Shown: positions 33,227 to 42,234, numbered from the stretch's first letter. The stretch: DNA of 50,578 bases from an uncultured Lachnospiraceae bacterium (GCA_945864145.1 CAMBAN010000007.1:1-50578); one strand, 5' to 3'. The notes: generated by a model from the sequence alone, not told the origin. A program made the numbers and translations.

Positions 33227-33321
33227 GCGGCAGTACCCCAGTTGGTAGAGGGACGGATGCAGTATAAGACCATATGGCGACTGCATCTATGGTGTCGCTG
33301 ATTCGAATTCAGCCTGCCGCA
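33227..33321 (+). tRNA. tRNA-like gene with an enlarged anticodon arm
   Basis: Acceptor stem GCGGCAG/CTGCCGC is perfect (33227-33233, 33314-33320), with discriminator A. TA at positions 8-9, a D arm with the canonical AGTTGGTAGA loop and a T arm GCTGA-TTCGAAT-TCAGC are all present. The anticodon arm is wrong for a normal tRNA: a 9-base stem GGATGCAGT/ACTGCATCT (33255-33263, 33280-33288) with a 16-base loop that includes CCATATGG. No normal anticodon can be assigned. It may be a tRNA mimic, an intron-like insertion or a decaying tRNA. Confidence 0.6.
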
Positions 33322-33440
33322 CTTAACAGAAATTTTATTATATAGAGTTGGAGGAGGGAAATAATAAATATCATTTATCTAAGACGCAACAAATAACATG
33401 ACCGAAAAGGGAGAAAGGTCAAACAGAAAAGGAGTTAAGT

Positions 33441-33659
33441 ATGTATAAGGGTGAAGAAACGTGTAATGTTAAGTGTCCGTTCTTCATCAGACATTCGCAG
33501 TATGGTATCACCTGCGAGGGGGTTGTTGGTGATACTGAGACTACGAGCAAATTTGGAAGTGAAACAGAAAAGAAAAAGCATATGCAGGAACAGTGCAACG
33601 AATATCCAAATAAATGCAGTATCAGTATTTTGTTGGATTTGAAATATGCGTTATCTTAG
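33441..33659 (+). CDS. Small zinc-binding phage protein upstream of terS
   Basis: 72 residues from ATG 33441, RBS AAAAGGAG. MYKGEETCNVKCPFFIRHSQYGI with further Cys at 25, 52 and 59 matches a small four-Cys protein I recall beside terS in Clostridial phages. Function unknown. Ends inside the next palindrome copy. Confidence 0.75.
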   Translation: MYKGEETCNVKCPFFIRHSQYGITCEGVVGDTETTSKFGSETEKKKHMQEQCNEYPNKCSISILLDLKYALS

Positions 33660-33677
33660 GTGTCCGATTCGGACACC
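33659..33677. repeat. Dispersed palindrome copy 3, terminator-like
   Basis: GGTGTCCGATTCGGACACC overlaps the last base of the stop codon upstream and is followed by TTTTCTTTTT, so it can act as a terminator between the small gene and terS. Confidence 0.9.
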
Positions 33678-33757
33678 TTTTCTTTTTCCCAATAAGGGGG
33701 GAATTGGAAAAGCCGTTTTTGATATTCTTAAAACAAGGACAAGAAAGGAGCGATTTT

Positions 33758-34231
33758 ATGGCAAAATCAAAACGAGGAAGACCAAAAAAGTGGACCAGTG
33801 CTACCAAAATGCAGAAAAAAATAGATGAGTATTTTGAAAAATGCGAAGGTGAAATTTATACAGATGAGAATGGTGAACCTATCTTCAATAAGTATGGACA
33901 GGTAATCTATTTAAACCGCAAACCGCCTACAATTACAGGGCTTGCAAGCTTTCTTGGTATAGAGAGCAGGAGCACGTTTCTGGCATACCAGGAAGACCCT
34001 GAATTTTCGTACACGATAACATGTGCAAAAACAAGGATTGAAGCCTACTTGGAAGAACGATTAATGGATAGGGACGGTCAGAGGGGTGCAGAATTCAATT
34101 TAAGATGCAATTATGGCTGGTCAGATAAAGGACAGGATAATGCAGGTGATACAGGCAATCAGGGAGTTATTTTGATTGCTCCTGTATTGCCGGAAAAGGA
34201 AGAGGAAAAAGATGAAAGCAGTGCTCAATAA
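33758..34231 (+). CDS. terS: Terminase small subunit
   Basis: 157 residues from ATG 33758 (RBS GAAAGGAG). MAKSKRGRPKKWTSATKMQKKIDEYFEKCE with the HTH-like PPTITGLASFLGIESRSTFLAYQ and TRIEAYLEERLMDRDGQRGAEFNLRCNYGW matches phage DNA-packaging proteins of the gp3/TerS type. It recognises the packaging site and feeds DNA to TerL. The 3' end overlaps the BppU gene by 20 bases. Confidence 0.88.
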   Translation: MAKSKRGRPKKWTSATKMQKKIDEYFEKCEGEIYTDENGEPIFNKYGQVIYLNRKPPTITGLASFLGIESRSTFLAYQEDPEFSYTITCAKTRIEAYLEERLMDRDGQRGAEFNLRCNYGWSDKGQDNAGDTGNQGVILIAPVLPEKEEEKDESSAQ

Positions 34232-36923
34232 AATCCGTTTGGATATGACAAAACCTAAAATAAGGACATCTGTGTCAATCTGTAAAGGAGATACCAATAG
34301 CAGACAAATATGTATTACTTTGGTTAGTAGTGGAGTTGTATATGAGATTCCGGATAATTCTATTGCAGTGCTCCTTGCGACTAAACCAGATGGTAAAAAA
34401 GTTTATAATGATTGCAGTATCAACGGGAATGAAATCATTTTTGATGTTACTACACAACTGATTGCATCTTCTGGGGATGTGGAGTGTCAGGTAGAATTGT
34501 CGGATGCGGAAGGGACTATACTTACAAGTCCTGCTTTTGTTATCAGAGTGTATGAAAAATTATTGGATAATTCAGTAATGGAATCCATCAATGAGTATAA
34601 AGCGTTGACTGCATTTTGTACCAATGCTGAAAACGCTGCTGTACGTGCAGAAAATAATGCAGAACAGATTGAGGAGCAGTTAAAGGCTACAGGAAAACTG
34701 CTTTCTGAAAAAGAGGAAGCTATAAATGTATTGGCTAATAAGACTGTACAAGCTTCCGGTAATGCAAACAGTTCTGCGGAAGATGCACAGAATTTTGCTG
34801 TTTCTGCAGGAGAATATGCATCTGAAGCAAAGGATTATGCAGAAAGACTGCAACTTGATGTAACACAGCTATCCAATTATGTTGCCAGTGCCCAGCAGAG
34901 TGCAGAAAATGCATCTGCTTATGCTGATGTGGCAATAAGTAATAAGACGGCATCAGATACAAGTGCATCAAACGCAGCTACCTCTGAAAGAAATGCCAAA
35001 GCTTCAGAAACGGCCGCAAAGCAATATGAAGAGTCCAGCAGTGAAAAGTTGAATTTATGCATTGACTATGCGGATGAAGCTTCTGAATATGCAGACAGGG
35101 CAAAAAACAGAGCATCAGAAGCAGGTGACTTTAGAGACCAGGCAGAGGAGTTTCAAAGTCAGACAGAAGCATTTGCGAATACTGCAAAAGGGTATATGGA
35201 TGCAGCAGCATTATCAGCGACTAATGCTGCTAATAGTGCGACTGCATCTGCCAGCTCTGCCAATCAGGCACTCGAAACTAAGAATAGTGCTGTAAAAGAT
35301 ATTACAGAGACGAAAGAAAATTGTTTATCTGAACTGGAACAAAAGACAACTGATTTATTGAATAGTATACCGGATGATTACAGTCAAATGGCGGAAACTG
35401 TTAAGTATCATAATGATGCACTTACGGATTTAGATACAAGAGTTTCTAACAAGATGAATAGCATCTATACTTCCAATTTGGGAGAAAGTCATATTACTGA
35501 CTGCCAAGAAGGAGACATTAGAAATCTGAAAATGGAAGGTAGGACAGAACAGAAACAGTATCAAGGTACAAATTTGGCTTGCATAAAATTTGGATATGAA
35601 TGGAACCAAAATACGAGTAATATGCATAAAGGTATGAGTGTTTCAAAATACAGAGCTTGTACGGATATTATCGAAGTAAAAGATACAAAATCTTTTAGCG
35701 TGAAATTTACTTCAATAAATCCGAGAGCTATGTTAACTGTAGAATTTGACAGCGACGGAAATTTTCTCTATAGAAAATTAAATGTGTGTGGAAGTGAAAC
35801 AATTTCGGGTACATATGAAACTAAATTTGTTTTGAGTGATAACACGAATTACTTTGCAGTTGTATTCTACAGTAATTCTGAGGATTCACCTACTGTAATG
35901 AATAATGAGACATTTTATGGTTTTCAAATAAATGAAGATGATTTAAGCGAATATGAGCCATATGTTGGTGGTATACCAAGTCCAAACCCAGACTATCCAC
36001 AAGAGATTAAGAATGTTGAGCAGATTAATGTAAGAGTATTTGCAAAGAACGTATTGGAAGATAATTTATACAAATGTGTTTACAGTTTAGGCTATCCTAA
36101 CATTTTGTCAGGCAAAATAATGTTACCATATACTCCATCGCTAGAAAATTTAGGTATTGGAAAAATAGTTAGATGTAAAAGGGGTGTAACGTATACATTT
36201 TCCGTAACGAATGCTAATCCCAATGCTTATATATGCATTAGTGAATACAAAAATATTTCTAATGCATATAACATTGAAAATAAAATAGGTGGTGTAAAAG
36301 GAGGAAAAGATTTTTTTGTTTCTTATACTGCTAATAGTGATGGAATTCTTCTATGTATGATAGGAGGAAAATGGTTAGATGGCAAAACTAACATTCATAC
36401 TTGTACAGAATCAGAATTATTACAAGTAGAAGTGGGAAATATCGCTACAGAATATAAACCTCATGAAGAACAATCATTTACGATAACTCCACCTAACCCC
36501 ATTAACGCAATCGGCAATTATATGGATATATGTGATGTAGAAAGTGGTGTGTGGAGATACGCATTAAAATCATTTACGGATAGTGATAAGACAGTTGATG
36601 TTGTTGCGAATGTGCAAAATTATGTATTGCCTATAGAAGTAACTGAGCCAATCAATGCCGATGATTTAGAAAAGCTACGGGCATTGAAGACCTATTACGG
36701 CAATACTAATATATTTATTACCGACCAGGACGGCAATGACATCACAACATGGTTTGATTATCATTTTAACTTAAAACCATATGTAGAGTATGTAAAAGAG
36801 CAGATTTCGGATAGCAAAGAGCTTATTTATGACATGCAGGCAAGACAGCTTGACGCAGAAGTAAGTAATGCATGGGCGTATATCAATGCAGTATATTCTG
36901 CATCAGTAGCAGATTTTTCATAA
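34212..36923 (+). CDS. BppU-type baseplate upper / receptor-binding protein
   Basis: 903 residues. Residues 1-115 match the BppU N-terminal domain that docks to the tail (LNKIRLDMTKPKIRTSVSIC, FVIRVYEK). About 120-390 is an Ala/Glu-rich trimeric coiled coil, and the C-terminal half has the beta-rich, GGIPSPNPDYPQEIKNVE block seen in Clostridial tail-tip proteins, probably host-receptor binding. ATG 34212 follows GAGG. The position between terS and terL is unusual, since receptor-binding genes normally follow the tail genes. Confidence 0.8.
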   Translation: MKAVLNKIRLDMTKPKIRTSVSICKGDTNSRQICITLVSSGVVYEIPDNSIAVLLATKPDGKKVYNDCSINGNEIIFDVTTQLIASSGDVECQVELSDAEGTILTSPAFVIRVYEKLLDNSVMESINEYKALTAFCTNAENAAVRAENNAEQIEEQLKATGKLLSEKEEAINVLANKTVQASGNANSSAEDAQNFAVSAGEYASEAKDYAERLQLDVTQLSNYVASAQQSAENASAYADVAISNKTASDTSASNAATSERNAKASETAAKQYEESSSEKLNLCIDYADEASEYADRAKNRASEAGDFRDQAEEFQSQTEAFANTAKGYMDAAALSATNAANSATASASSANQALETKNSAVKDITETKENCLSELEQKTTDLLNSIPDDYSQMAETVKYHNDALTDLDTRVSNKMNSIYTSNLGESHITDCQEGDIRNLKMEGRTEQKQYQGTNLACIKFGYEWNQNTSNMHKGMSVSKYRACTDIIEVKDTKSFSVKFTSINPRAMLTVEFDSDGNFLYRKLNVCGSETISGTYETKFVLSDNTNYFAVVFYSNSEDSPTVMNNETFYGFQINEDDLSEYEPYVGGIPSPNPDYPQEIKNVEQINVRVFAKNVLEDNLYKCVYSLGYPNILSGKIMLPYTPSLENLGIGKIVRCKRGVTYTFSVTNANPNAYICISEYKNISNAYNIENKIGGVKGGKDFFVSYTANSDGILLCMIGGKWLDGKTNIHTCTESELLQVEVGNIATEYKPHEEQSFTITPPNPINAIGNYMDICDVESGVWRYALKSFTDSDKTVDVVANVQNYVLPIEVTEPINADDLEKLRALKTYYGNTNIFITDQDGNDITTWFDYHFNLKPYVEYVKEQISDSKELIYDMQARQLDAEVSNAWAYINAVYSASVADFS

Positions 36924-36938
36924 AGGGGGAATTATTAC

Positions 36939-37121
36939 ATGGATAATAGATTATTAAAAGCGATTAACCTGGTTAAACAGAAAGAGGGTATGACTGATGA
37001 GCTGGCATCTAAAATTGATACCCTATATGTATTTGGCAAAATAACTGATGATGAATATGCAGATATTACGATTAGTGAAGTAACAGAAGAAACTACAGAA
37101 TCAGAAGAAAGTGAGATTTAG
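36939..37121 (+). CDS. Small XkdX-like protein, first of two
   Basis: 60 residues, RBS GGGGG. AINLVKQKEGMTDELASKIDTLYVFGKITDDEYADI resembles XkdX-type small tail proteins, with a shared GKITxxEYAxI pattern. It is followed by a related gene after one base. A tail-tip accessory role is inferred from its place after BppU. Confidence 0.6.
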   Translation: MDNRLLKAINLVKQKEGMTDELASKIDTLYVFGKITDDEYADITISEVTEETTESEESEI

Positions 37122-37122
37122 T

Positions 37123-37284
37123 ATGAGCGCTAATTTAGTGAAAGCATATAAAAGAGTAATTAAGGCAGACGGCGGTATTACAGAAAGTACAAGACATAGA
37201 ATGGATGTACAGTTTGCCATGGGTAAAATTACAGAAGAAGAGTATGCGGAATTGGAAGAATATGCAGAAACATTAAAACCGTAG
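37123..37284 (+). CDS. Small XkdX-like protein, second of two
   Basis: 53 residues from ATG 37123. MSANLVKAYKRVIKADGGITESTRHRMDVQFAMGKITEEEYAELEEYAE shares the GKITEEEYAEL ending with its neighbour, which suggests a tandem duplication. It ends before a terminator-like hairpin (about 37,303-37,332). Confidence 0.6.
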   Translation: MSANLVKAYKRVIKADGGITESTRHRMDVQFAMGKITEEEYAELEEYAETLKP

Positions 37285-37302
37285 GTAAAGATGATGATAA
37301 AG

Positions 37303-37332
37303 GGTATGTCCATATGAGGCATATCCTTTTTG
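37303..37332 (+). terminator. Terminator-like hairpin before terL
   Basis: GGGTATG / CATATCC with one G-U pair and a following TTTTT, between the XkdX-like gene and the G-run repeat upstream of terL. Confidence 0.6.
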
Positions 37333-37336
37333 ATTT

Positions 37337-37356
37337 CAAATAGGGGGGAAATGAAA
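37337..37356 (+). repeat. 20-base G-run repeat, copy A
   Basis: CAAATAGGGGGGAAATGAAA, identical to 41129-41148. It lies upstream of terL but 43 bases from its start, with an SD-like G-run and an immediate short ATG-AAA-TAA frame, so it is not the terL RBS. Confidence 0.85.
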
Positions 37357-37398
37357 TAACAATCCATATTAACATATCCTTTGAAAAGAGGATGAGAA

Positions 37399-38835
37399 AT
37401 GAATACGATATGGAGTCCACAAGCAAGACAGGTTGCTTTTATGGAAAGACCGGAGTATGAAGCTCTTTATGGAGGAGCTGCAGGAGGGGGAAAGAGTGAT
37501 GCGCTTGTGTGCGAGGCACTAAGACAGGTACACATTCCACACTATAAAGCAATTCTGTTTCGAAAGACATATAAGCAGCTTACAGAGCTGATAGAGAAAA
37601 GTGAGAATTATTATAAAAGAGCATATCCTAAAGCGAAATACAATGCATCAGCACACTGCTGGACATTTCCAAGTGGTGCAAAGATATATTTTGGAAATAT
37701 GCAATCAGCCCAATACAAAACGGACTATCAGGGAAAAGCTTATGATTTTGTAGGATTTGACGAGCTTACCCACTTTACCTATGAAGAATACTCCTACATG
37801 TTTTCAAGAAACCGAGCTAATGGACCAGGTACAAGAGTATATATCAGAGCAACAACTAACCCGGGAAGTGTAGGACATGGTTGGGTAAAGGAAAGATTTA
37901 TAACTGCAGCTCCACCTATGACACCAATATCAGAAATAGCTGAGATTATACAGCCGGATGGTTCCATCATTAAAATGAAACGTAAAAGAATATTTGTCCC
38001 TGCATCCGTATTTGATAATAAAGAACTGCTGACTAATAACCCGGAATATTTAGCATCTCTTGCAATGCTTCCGGAAGCTCAGAGAAATGCTTTATTGTAT
38101 GGTGACTGGGATTCCTTTTCAGGACAGGTATTTACAGAATGGAAAAATGACCCTGCACACTATGATGACAGGAAATGGACACATGTTATAAATCCTTTCA
38201 GAATTCCAAAGTATTGGAGCATTTACAGAGGGTTCGACTGGGGCTTTTCCAAACCTTTTAGTGTGGGCTGGTATGCAGTTGATACGGATGGAAAGATATA
38301 CAGAATCAGGGAATATTATGGGTGCTCAGGAACACCTAATACCGGTGTGAAGATACAGCCTGTAGAGATAGCTGCAAAGATACGGCAAATAGAGAATGAA
38401 GACCCAAACCTGAAAGGAAGAAACATTATAGGAATTGCTGACCCTGCCATTTTCGAAGAACAGAAAGGTGAGTCCATTGCAAGAATGATGGAAAAATCTC
38501 CCAATTTTATTTCCTGGCTTCCGGGAGACCACAGCCGTATACCGGGTAAGATGCAGTATCATTACAGACTTGCTTTTGATGAAGACGGTGAGACCATGTT
38601 TCAGGTATTCAATACCTGTAAACATTTTATCAGGACAATTCCAAACCTTGTATATGATGAAAAGGATGTGGAGGACATTGATACGGATGGAGAAGACCAT
38701 ATTTATGACGAATGCAGATATGTTCTGATGGAAAATCCGATCGCTCCGAGACAGAATACCAGAAAAGACATTGTTCGTGATGATCCGTTGGACTTATTTG
38801 ATAAAAAAGGAAATTATAAATTCTTTAAAGTATAA
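37399..38835 (+). CDS. terL: Terminase large subunit
   Basis: 478 residues. Walker A GGAAGGGKS (25-33) is followed by Walker B-type DFVGFDELTHF, RANGPGTRVYIRATTNP and the nuclease region IGIADPAIF with DHIYDECRYVLM. It pumps DNA into the procapsid and cuts it. The RBS is within AAAGAGGATGAGAA. The length and order (terL then portal) are normal, except for BppU before it. Confidence 0.93.
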   Translation: MNTIWSPQARQVAFMERPEYEALYGGAAGGGKSDALVCEALRQVHIPHYKAILFRKTYKQLTELIEKSENYYKRAYPKAKYNASAHCWTFPSGAKIYFGNMQSAQYKTDYQGKAYDFVGFDELTHFTYEEYSYMFSRNRANGPGTRVYIRATTNPGSVGHGWVKERFITAAPPMTPISEIAEIIQPDGSIIKMKRKRIFVPASVFDNKELLTNNPEYLASLAMLPEAQRNALLYGDWDSFSGQVFTEWKNDPAHYDDRKWTHVINPFRIPKYWSIYRGFDWGFSKPFSVGWYAVDTDGKIYRIREYYGCSGTPNTGVKIQPVEIAAKIRQIENEDPNLKGRNIIGIADPAIFEEQKGESIARMMEKSPNFISWLPGDHSRIPGKMQYHYRLAFDEDGETMFQVFNTCKHFIRTIPNLVYDEKDVEDIDTDGEDHIYDECRYVLMENPIAPRQNTRKDIVRDDPLDLFDKKGNYKFFKV

Positions 38836-38849
38836 GGAGAGTGACACAC

Positions 38850-40661
38850 ATGCCGGAAGTGATTACAAAAAAAGAGATTAGGGAAGCCACCAGCAGGATG
38901 AAAAAGTATAAAGAGGGAAAGACAAATCTGGAAAGAAGAATTATTGAAAATGAACAATGGTGGAAAATGCGTCATTTTCAAATAGATGAAAATGGTGAAA
39001 ATAACAGCAAAAAATCAAAATCTGCATGGCTGTTCAATTCGATTGCAAATAAACATGCGGATGCTATGGACAATTATCCGGAGCCTTGTGTACTCCCTAG
39101 AAGCTTTGATGATGATGAAACTGCAAAACAGCTGTCGAGTGTTCTTCCTGTTATCCTGGAACAAAATCAGTATGAACAGGTGTATTCGGATACATGGTGG
39201 TACAAGTTAAAACAGGGAACAGGAGTAAAGGGTATCTTTTGGGATAAAACGAAGCTGAACGGACTTGGAGATATCACGATAGAAAGAGTGGATTTACTAA
39301 ATCTGTTTTGGGAGCCGGGATGTAAGGATATACAGAAATCAAGAGATTTGTTCTGTGTGGAGCTGATTGATAATGACATATTAAAGCAACAGTATCCTGA
39401 TGCAAATATCAGTGGAAATGGTGATGGAGAGGTAAGCAAATATATTTATGAAGACCATATAGATAAAACAAATAAATCGTTAGTCATAGACTGGTATTAC
39501 AAGAAAACTGTTACTGATGAAAACGGAAGAACAGATACAAAGGTGCATTACGTGAAGTATGTAAATGACTACATCATTTATGCCAGTGAAAACGATATTG
39601 ATTATGCCCAGAGAGGATATTATGACCATGGAAAGTATCCATTTGTATTTGATACTCTGTTTGTTGTAGAGGGAAGTCCTGCGGGATTTGGATATATAGA
39701 TGTCATGAAAGACTGTCAGAAATATATAGATGAACTTGACTGGGCTATTTTGAAACATTCGAAGTCTGCATCCAAAAAGAGATGGCTGGTATCACAAAAC
39801 TGTTCCATTAACGAGGACGAATTTGCAGATGAAACAAAGCCATTTGTACATGTTACAGGAAGTCTTACGGAAGATTATGTAAGAGAAATCACGTTAGACC
39901 CATTAGAAGCTACTGTGTCAAATCACAGGATTGCTAAGATTGATGAATTAAAAGAAACGAGCGGAAACAGAGATTTCTCACAGGGTTCTACATCAAGTGG
40001 CGTAACGGCTGCAAGTGCAATTTCAGCTTTAATGGAAGCAGGAAGCAAATTATCAAGGGATATGCTTAAAAGTGCTTACAGAGCATTTCAAGAAGAATGC
40101 TATCTTGTTATTGAGCTGATAAGGCAGTTTTATGATGAACCAAGGACATTCCGAATTACCGGAGAAATGGGAGTACAGGAATTCACAGCTTTTTCAAACA
40201 GTGGACTTGTACCACAGGCACAGGGTACAGATTTTGGACTTGATTTAGGCAGCAGGGTTCCCATTTTTGACATTAATGTCACCGCAAGCAAAAAGTCCAC
40301 TTATTCTAAAATGGCGCAGAACGAACTGGCATTACAGTTCTATGGACTTGGCTTTTTTAATCCGGATAATGCAGATTCGACACTTGCATGTCTGGAAATG
40401 ATGGACTTTGATGGAAAAGACAAAATCATGCAAAAGGTACAACAGAATGGAACCATGTACCAGCAAATGCAGATGATGGCGTCTCAGATTGCACAGCTTA
40501 GTCAGATTATATCATTAGACCATCCTGAAATGGCACAGCAGATGATGCCTGATATACAACAGGGGCAACAGCAACAACAGATGAGTGTACCAAAAGAAAA
40601 GACAGCAACAAAAGCGGATATCACAAAGGATGTTGCCAATAATATGGCTAATCCTGAATAA
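38850..40661 (+). CDS. Portal protein (P22-like podovirus type)
   Basis: 603 residues. WWKMRHFQID, NSIANKHADAMDNYPEP, DLLNLFWEPGCKDIQ, GYIDVMKDCQKYIDELDWAI and SGVTAASAISALMEAGSK fit a long portal of the P22-like podovirus group. The portal is the head vertex ring through which DNA enters and leaves. AAGGAG is 10 bases before ATG 38850; the GTG at 38841 is too close. The C-terminus is Gln-rich (QQGQQQQQ), as in the barrel tails of such portals. Confidence 0.85.
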   Translation: MPEVITKKEIREATSRMKKYKEGKTNLERRIIENEQWWKMRHFQIDENGENNSKKSKSAWLFNSIANKHADAMDNYPEPCVLPRSFDDDETAKQLSSVLPVILEQNQYEQVYSDTWWYKLKQGTGVKGIFWDKTKLNGLGDITIERVDLLNLFWEPGCKDIQKSRDLFCVELIDNDILKQQYPDANISGNGDGEVSKYIYEDHIDKTNKSLVIDWYYKKTVTDENGRTDTKVHYVKYVNDYIIYASENDIDYAQRGYYDHGKYPFVFDTLFVVEGSPAGFGYIDVMKDCQKYIDELDWAILKHSKSASKKRWLVSQNCSINEDEFADETKPFVHVTGSLTEDYVREITLDPLEATVSNHRIAKIDELKETSGNRDFSQGSTSSGVTAASAISALMEAGSKLSRDMLKSAYRAFQEECYLVIELIRQFYDEPRTFRITGEMGVQEFTAFSNSGLVPQAQGTDFGLDLGSRVPIFDINVTASKKSTYSKMAQNELALQFYGLGFFNPDNADSTLACLEMMDFDGKDKIMQKVQQNGTMYQQMQMMASQIAQLSQIISLDHPEMAQQMMPDIQQGQQQQQMSVPKEKTATKADITKDVANNMANPE

Positions 40662-40672
40662 GAGGTAGGCTT

Positions 40673-40831
40673 ATGGATGAAGAAAAAATTGTGTCCGATT
40701 CGGACACCGAAATGACAGAGGAAGAAATAAAAGAAGTGGAAGAACAACATTGTTTCCATGAATTTGAAACAATCAGAGGATTTAGAAGATGCAGAAAGTG
40801 CAGAATGGAGATAAGAAATGACTTGTATTAA
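40673..40831 (+). CDS. Small acidic/zinc-like protein containing palindrome copy 4
   Basis: 52 residues from ATG 40673 behind GAGGTAGG. It begins MDEEKIVSDSDTEMTEEE, where VSDSDT comes from the palindrome, and ends with HCFHEF and CRKCR, a possible zinc site. It overlaps the prp start by 14 bases. Function unknown. Confidence 0.55.
   Translation: MDEEKIVSDSDTEMTEEEIKEVEEQHCFHEFETIRGFRRCRKCRMEIRNDLY
40691..40707. repeat. Dispersed palindrome copy 4, in a small ORF
   Basis: GTGTCCGATTCGGACAC, in frame V-S-D-S-D-T within the 52-residue gene. No T-run follows, so it is not a terminator here. Confidence 0.9.
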
Positions 40832-41135
40832 AGTGAAGAATTCAGAGACCGATTTTTCCATGCAGATTATTGGACATGCAGGATATGCGGATAAAGGAAA
40901 AGATATTGTATGTGCAGGCATTTCCACACTTGCATTTACCTTTATCCAAATGCTGGACAGGTATTCAGACATGCTTACGCAGTATGAGTATGAAGCTTCG
41001 GATGGAGTCATGAAAATCAGCTTTACATACATAAATAAAAATTTTTTTGAACCAATTATATCTACGATATTGTGTGGTTTTTCAATGCTTTCAGACACTT
41101 ACCCGGAAAATATTTCTCTGATTCTGACCAAATAG
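40818..41135 (+). CDS. Prp-family cysteine protease encoded by the phage
   Basis: 105 residues. GHAGYADKGKDIVCAGIS carries the Prp catalytic pair His20 and Cys32, 12 residues apart as in staphylococcal Prp (22 and 34). Host Prp removes an LQFFA leader from ribosomal protein L27, and the same leader opens the scaffold and capsid proteins here. A phage-borne Prp next to them suggests dedicated procapsid maturation. The gene overlaps its neighbour and ends inside the G-run repeat copy B. Confidence 0.82.
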   Translation: MTCIKVKNSETDFSMQIIGHAGYADKGKDIVCAGISTLAFTFIQMLDRYSDMLTQYEYEASDGVMKISFTYINKNFFEPIISTILCGFSMLSDTYPENISLILTK

Positions 41136-41148
41136 GGGGGAAATGAAA
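41129..41148 (+). repeat. 20-base G-run repeat, copy B
   Basis: CAAATAGGGGGGAAATGAAA, identical to 37337-37356. It overlaps the prp stop codon and precedes a 130-base gap with a GGGGAAC/GTTCCCC hairpin (about 41,199-41,222) and then the scaffold gene. Confidence 0.85.
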
Positions 41149-41280
41149 AAAGGGTAAATGTAATAATAAAGTGTAACCTCTCTTGATATAGATTTTGGGG
41201 AACGGTCAGATACTGTTCCCCACCCCTAACCCCTCAAGAAAGGATTACAGACACTTCGGACAGACGATGGGAGAGAATAC

Positions 41281-42225
41281 ATGAGAAAGATGATTTTACA
41301 GTTTTTTGCAGATGGTACCGGAGGTACTTCGGCAGCAGGAGCATCCGGAAATGATGCAGGAACACAGACGGGCGCAAATCAGTCCCAGGACGCCGCTGGG
41401 AGCAGGGCGAAAAAGAATCCATTAGCAAATGTTGTATATGGAAAGCAGAATGAGAATCCTGACGCCGGGGGTTCAGATGATGCAACTATTAACAGTGATA
41501 CCAGTACAAAGACACCATTTGAAGAGCTTATCAAGGGTGAGTACAAGGAAGACTTTGACAAGTATTTTCAGGAACGGTTCAATGCCAGATTTAAGGCACA
41601 GAAGCAGGAACAGGATATCATTCGTTCACAGAATGAAGAAATGGGAAATATCATTGATATGCTGTCTGCTAAGTATGGTATTGATGCACATGATTCCAAA
41701 GCTTTACAGAAAGCTATCGAAGATGATAACTCATATTTTGAAAAAGAAGCGGAACAAAAAGGGATGACTGTGGAACAGCTTAAGAATTTCAGAAAAATGG
41801 AATTTGAAAACAGTAAGCTGGTCAGACAGATGCAGGAACATAAGCAGCAGGAAGAAATCAGAAGAAATATGGAAGAATGGGGAAGACAGGCAGAAGCAGT
41901 AAAAGCCATTTATCCTAATTTTGATTTCAGTGTGGAAACTCAAAATCCGGAATTCAGAGCACTTATCACAAGAAATGTTCCTGTTCAGACTGCTTATGAG
42001 GTAATCCACAAGGATGAAATCATTGGCGGTGCAATGCAGTATACTGCGCAACAGGTGGCACAGAAAGTCTCTAACAATATCAGGCAGCGTTCTAACAGGC
42101 CTGTGGAAAATGGCATGGCAGCAGGTAGTGGTATTACGACCAAGACAGATGTACGTTCTCTTACAAAGGCAGACAGGGAAGAAATTGCAAGAAGAGCGGC
42201 AAGAGGAGAACGGATTACTTTTTAA
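41281..42225 (+). CDS. Scaffold protein with Prp-type leader
   Basis: 314 residues. The start MRKMILQFFADGTGGTS holds the LQFFA site (6-10), then a low-complexity Gly/Ala/Asp part, a long helical middle (EELIKGEYKEDFDKYFQERF, EQKGMTVEQLKNFRKMEFE) and a basic end DREEIARRAARGERITF that fits binding to the coat protein. It lies directly before the major capsid gene, the usual place for a scaffold. Cleavage by the phage Prp is predicted. Confidence 0.82.
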   Translation: MRKMILQFFADGTGGTSAAGASGNDAGTQTGANQSQDAAGSRAKKNPLANVVYGKQNENPDAGGSDDATINSDTSTKTPFEELIKGEYKEDFDKYFQERFNARFKAQKQEQDIIRSQNEEMGNIIDMLSAKYGIDAHDSKALQKAIEDDNSYFEKEAEQKGMTVEQLKNFRKMEFENSKLVRQMQEHKQQEEIRRNMEEWGRQAEAVKAIYPNFDFSVETQNPEFRALITRNVPVQTAYEVIHKDEIIGGAMQYTAQQVAQKVSNNIRQRSNRPVENGMAAGSGITTKTDVRSLTKADREEIARRAARGERITF

Positions 42226-42234
42226 GGAGATTTC

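Noticed and set aside
33227-33321. Ordinary tRNA with assignable anticodon
   Set aside because: The anticodon arm cannot form a 5-pair stem with 7-base loop in the right place; kept as tRNA-like only.
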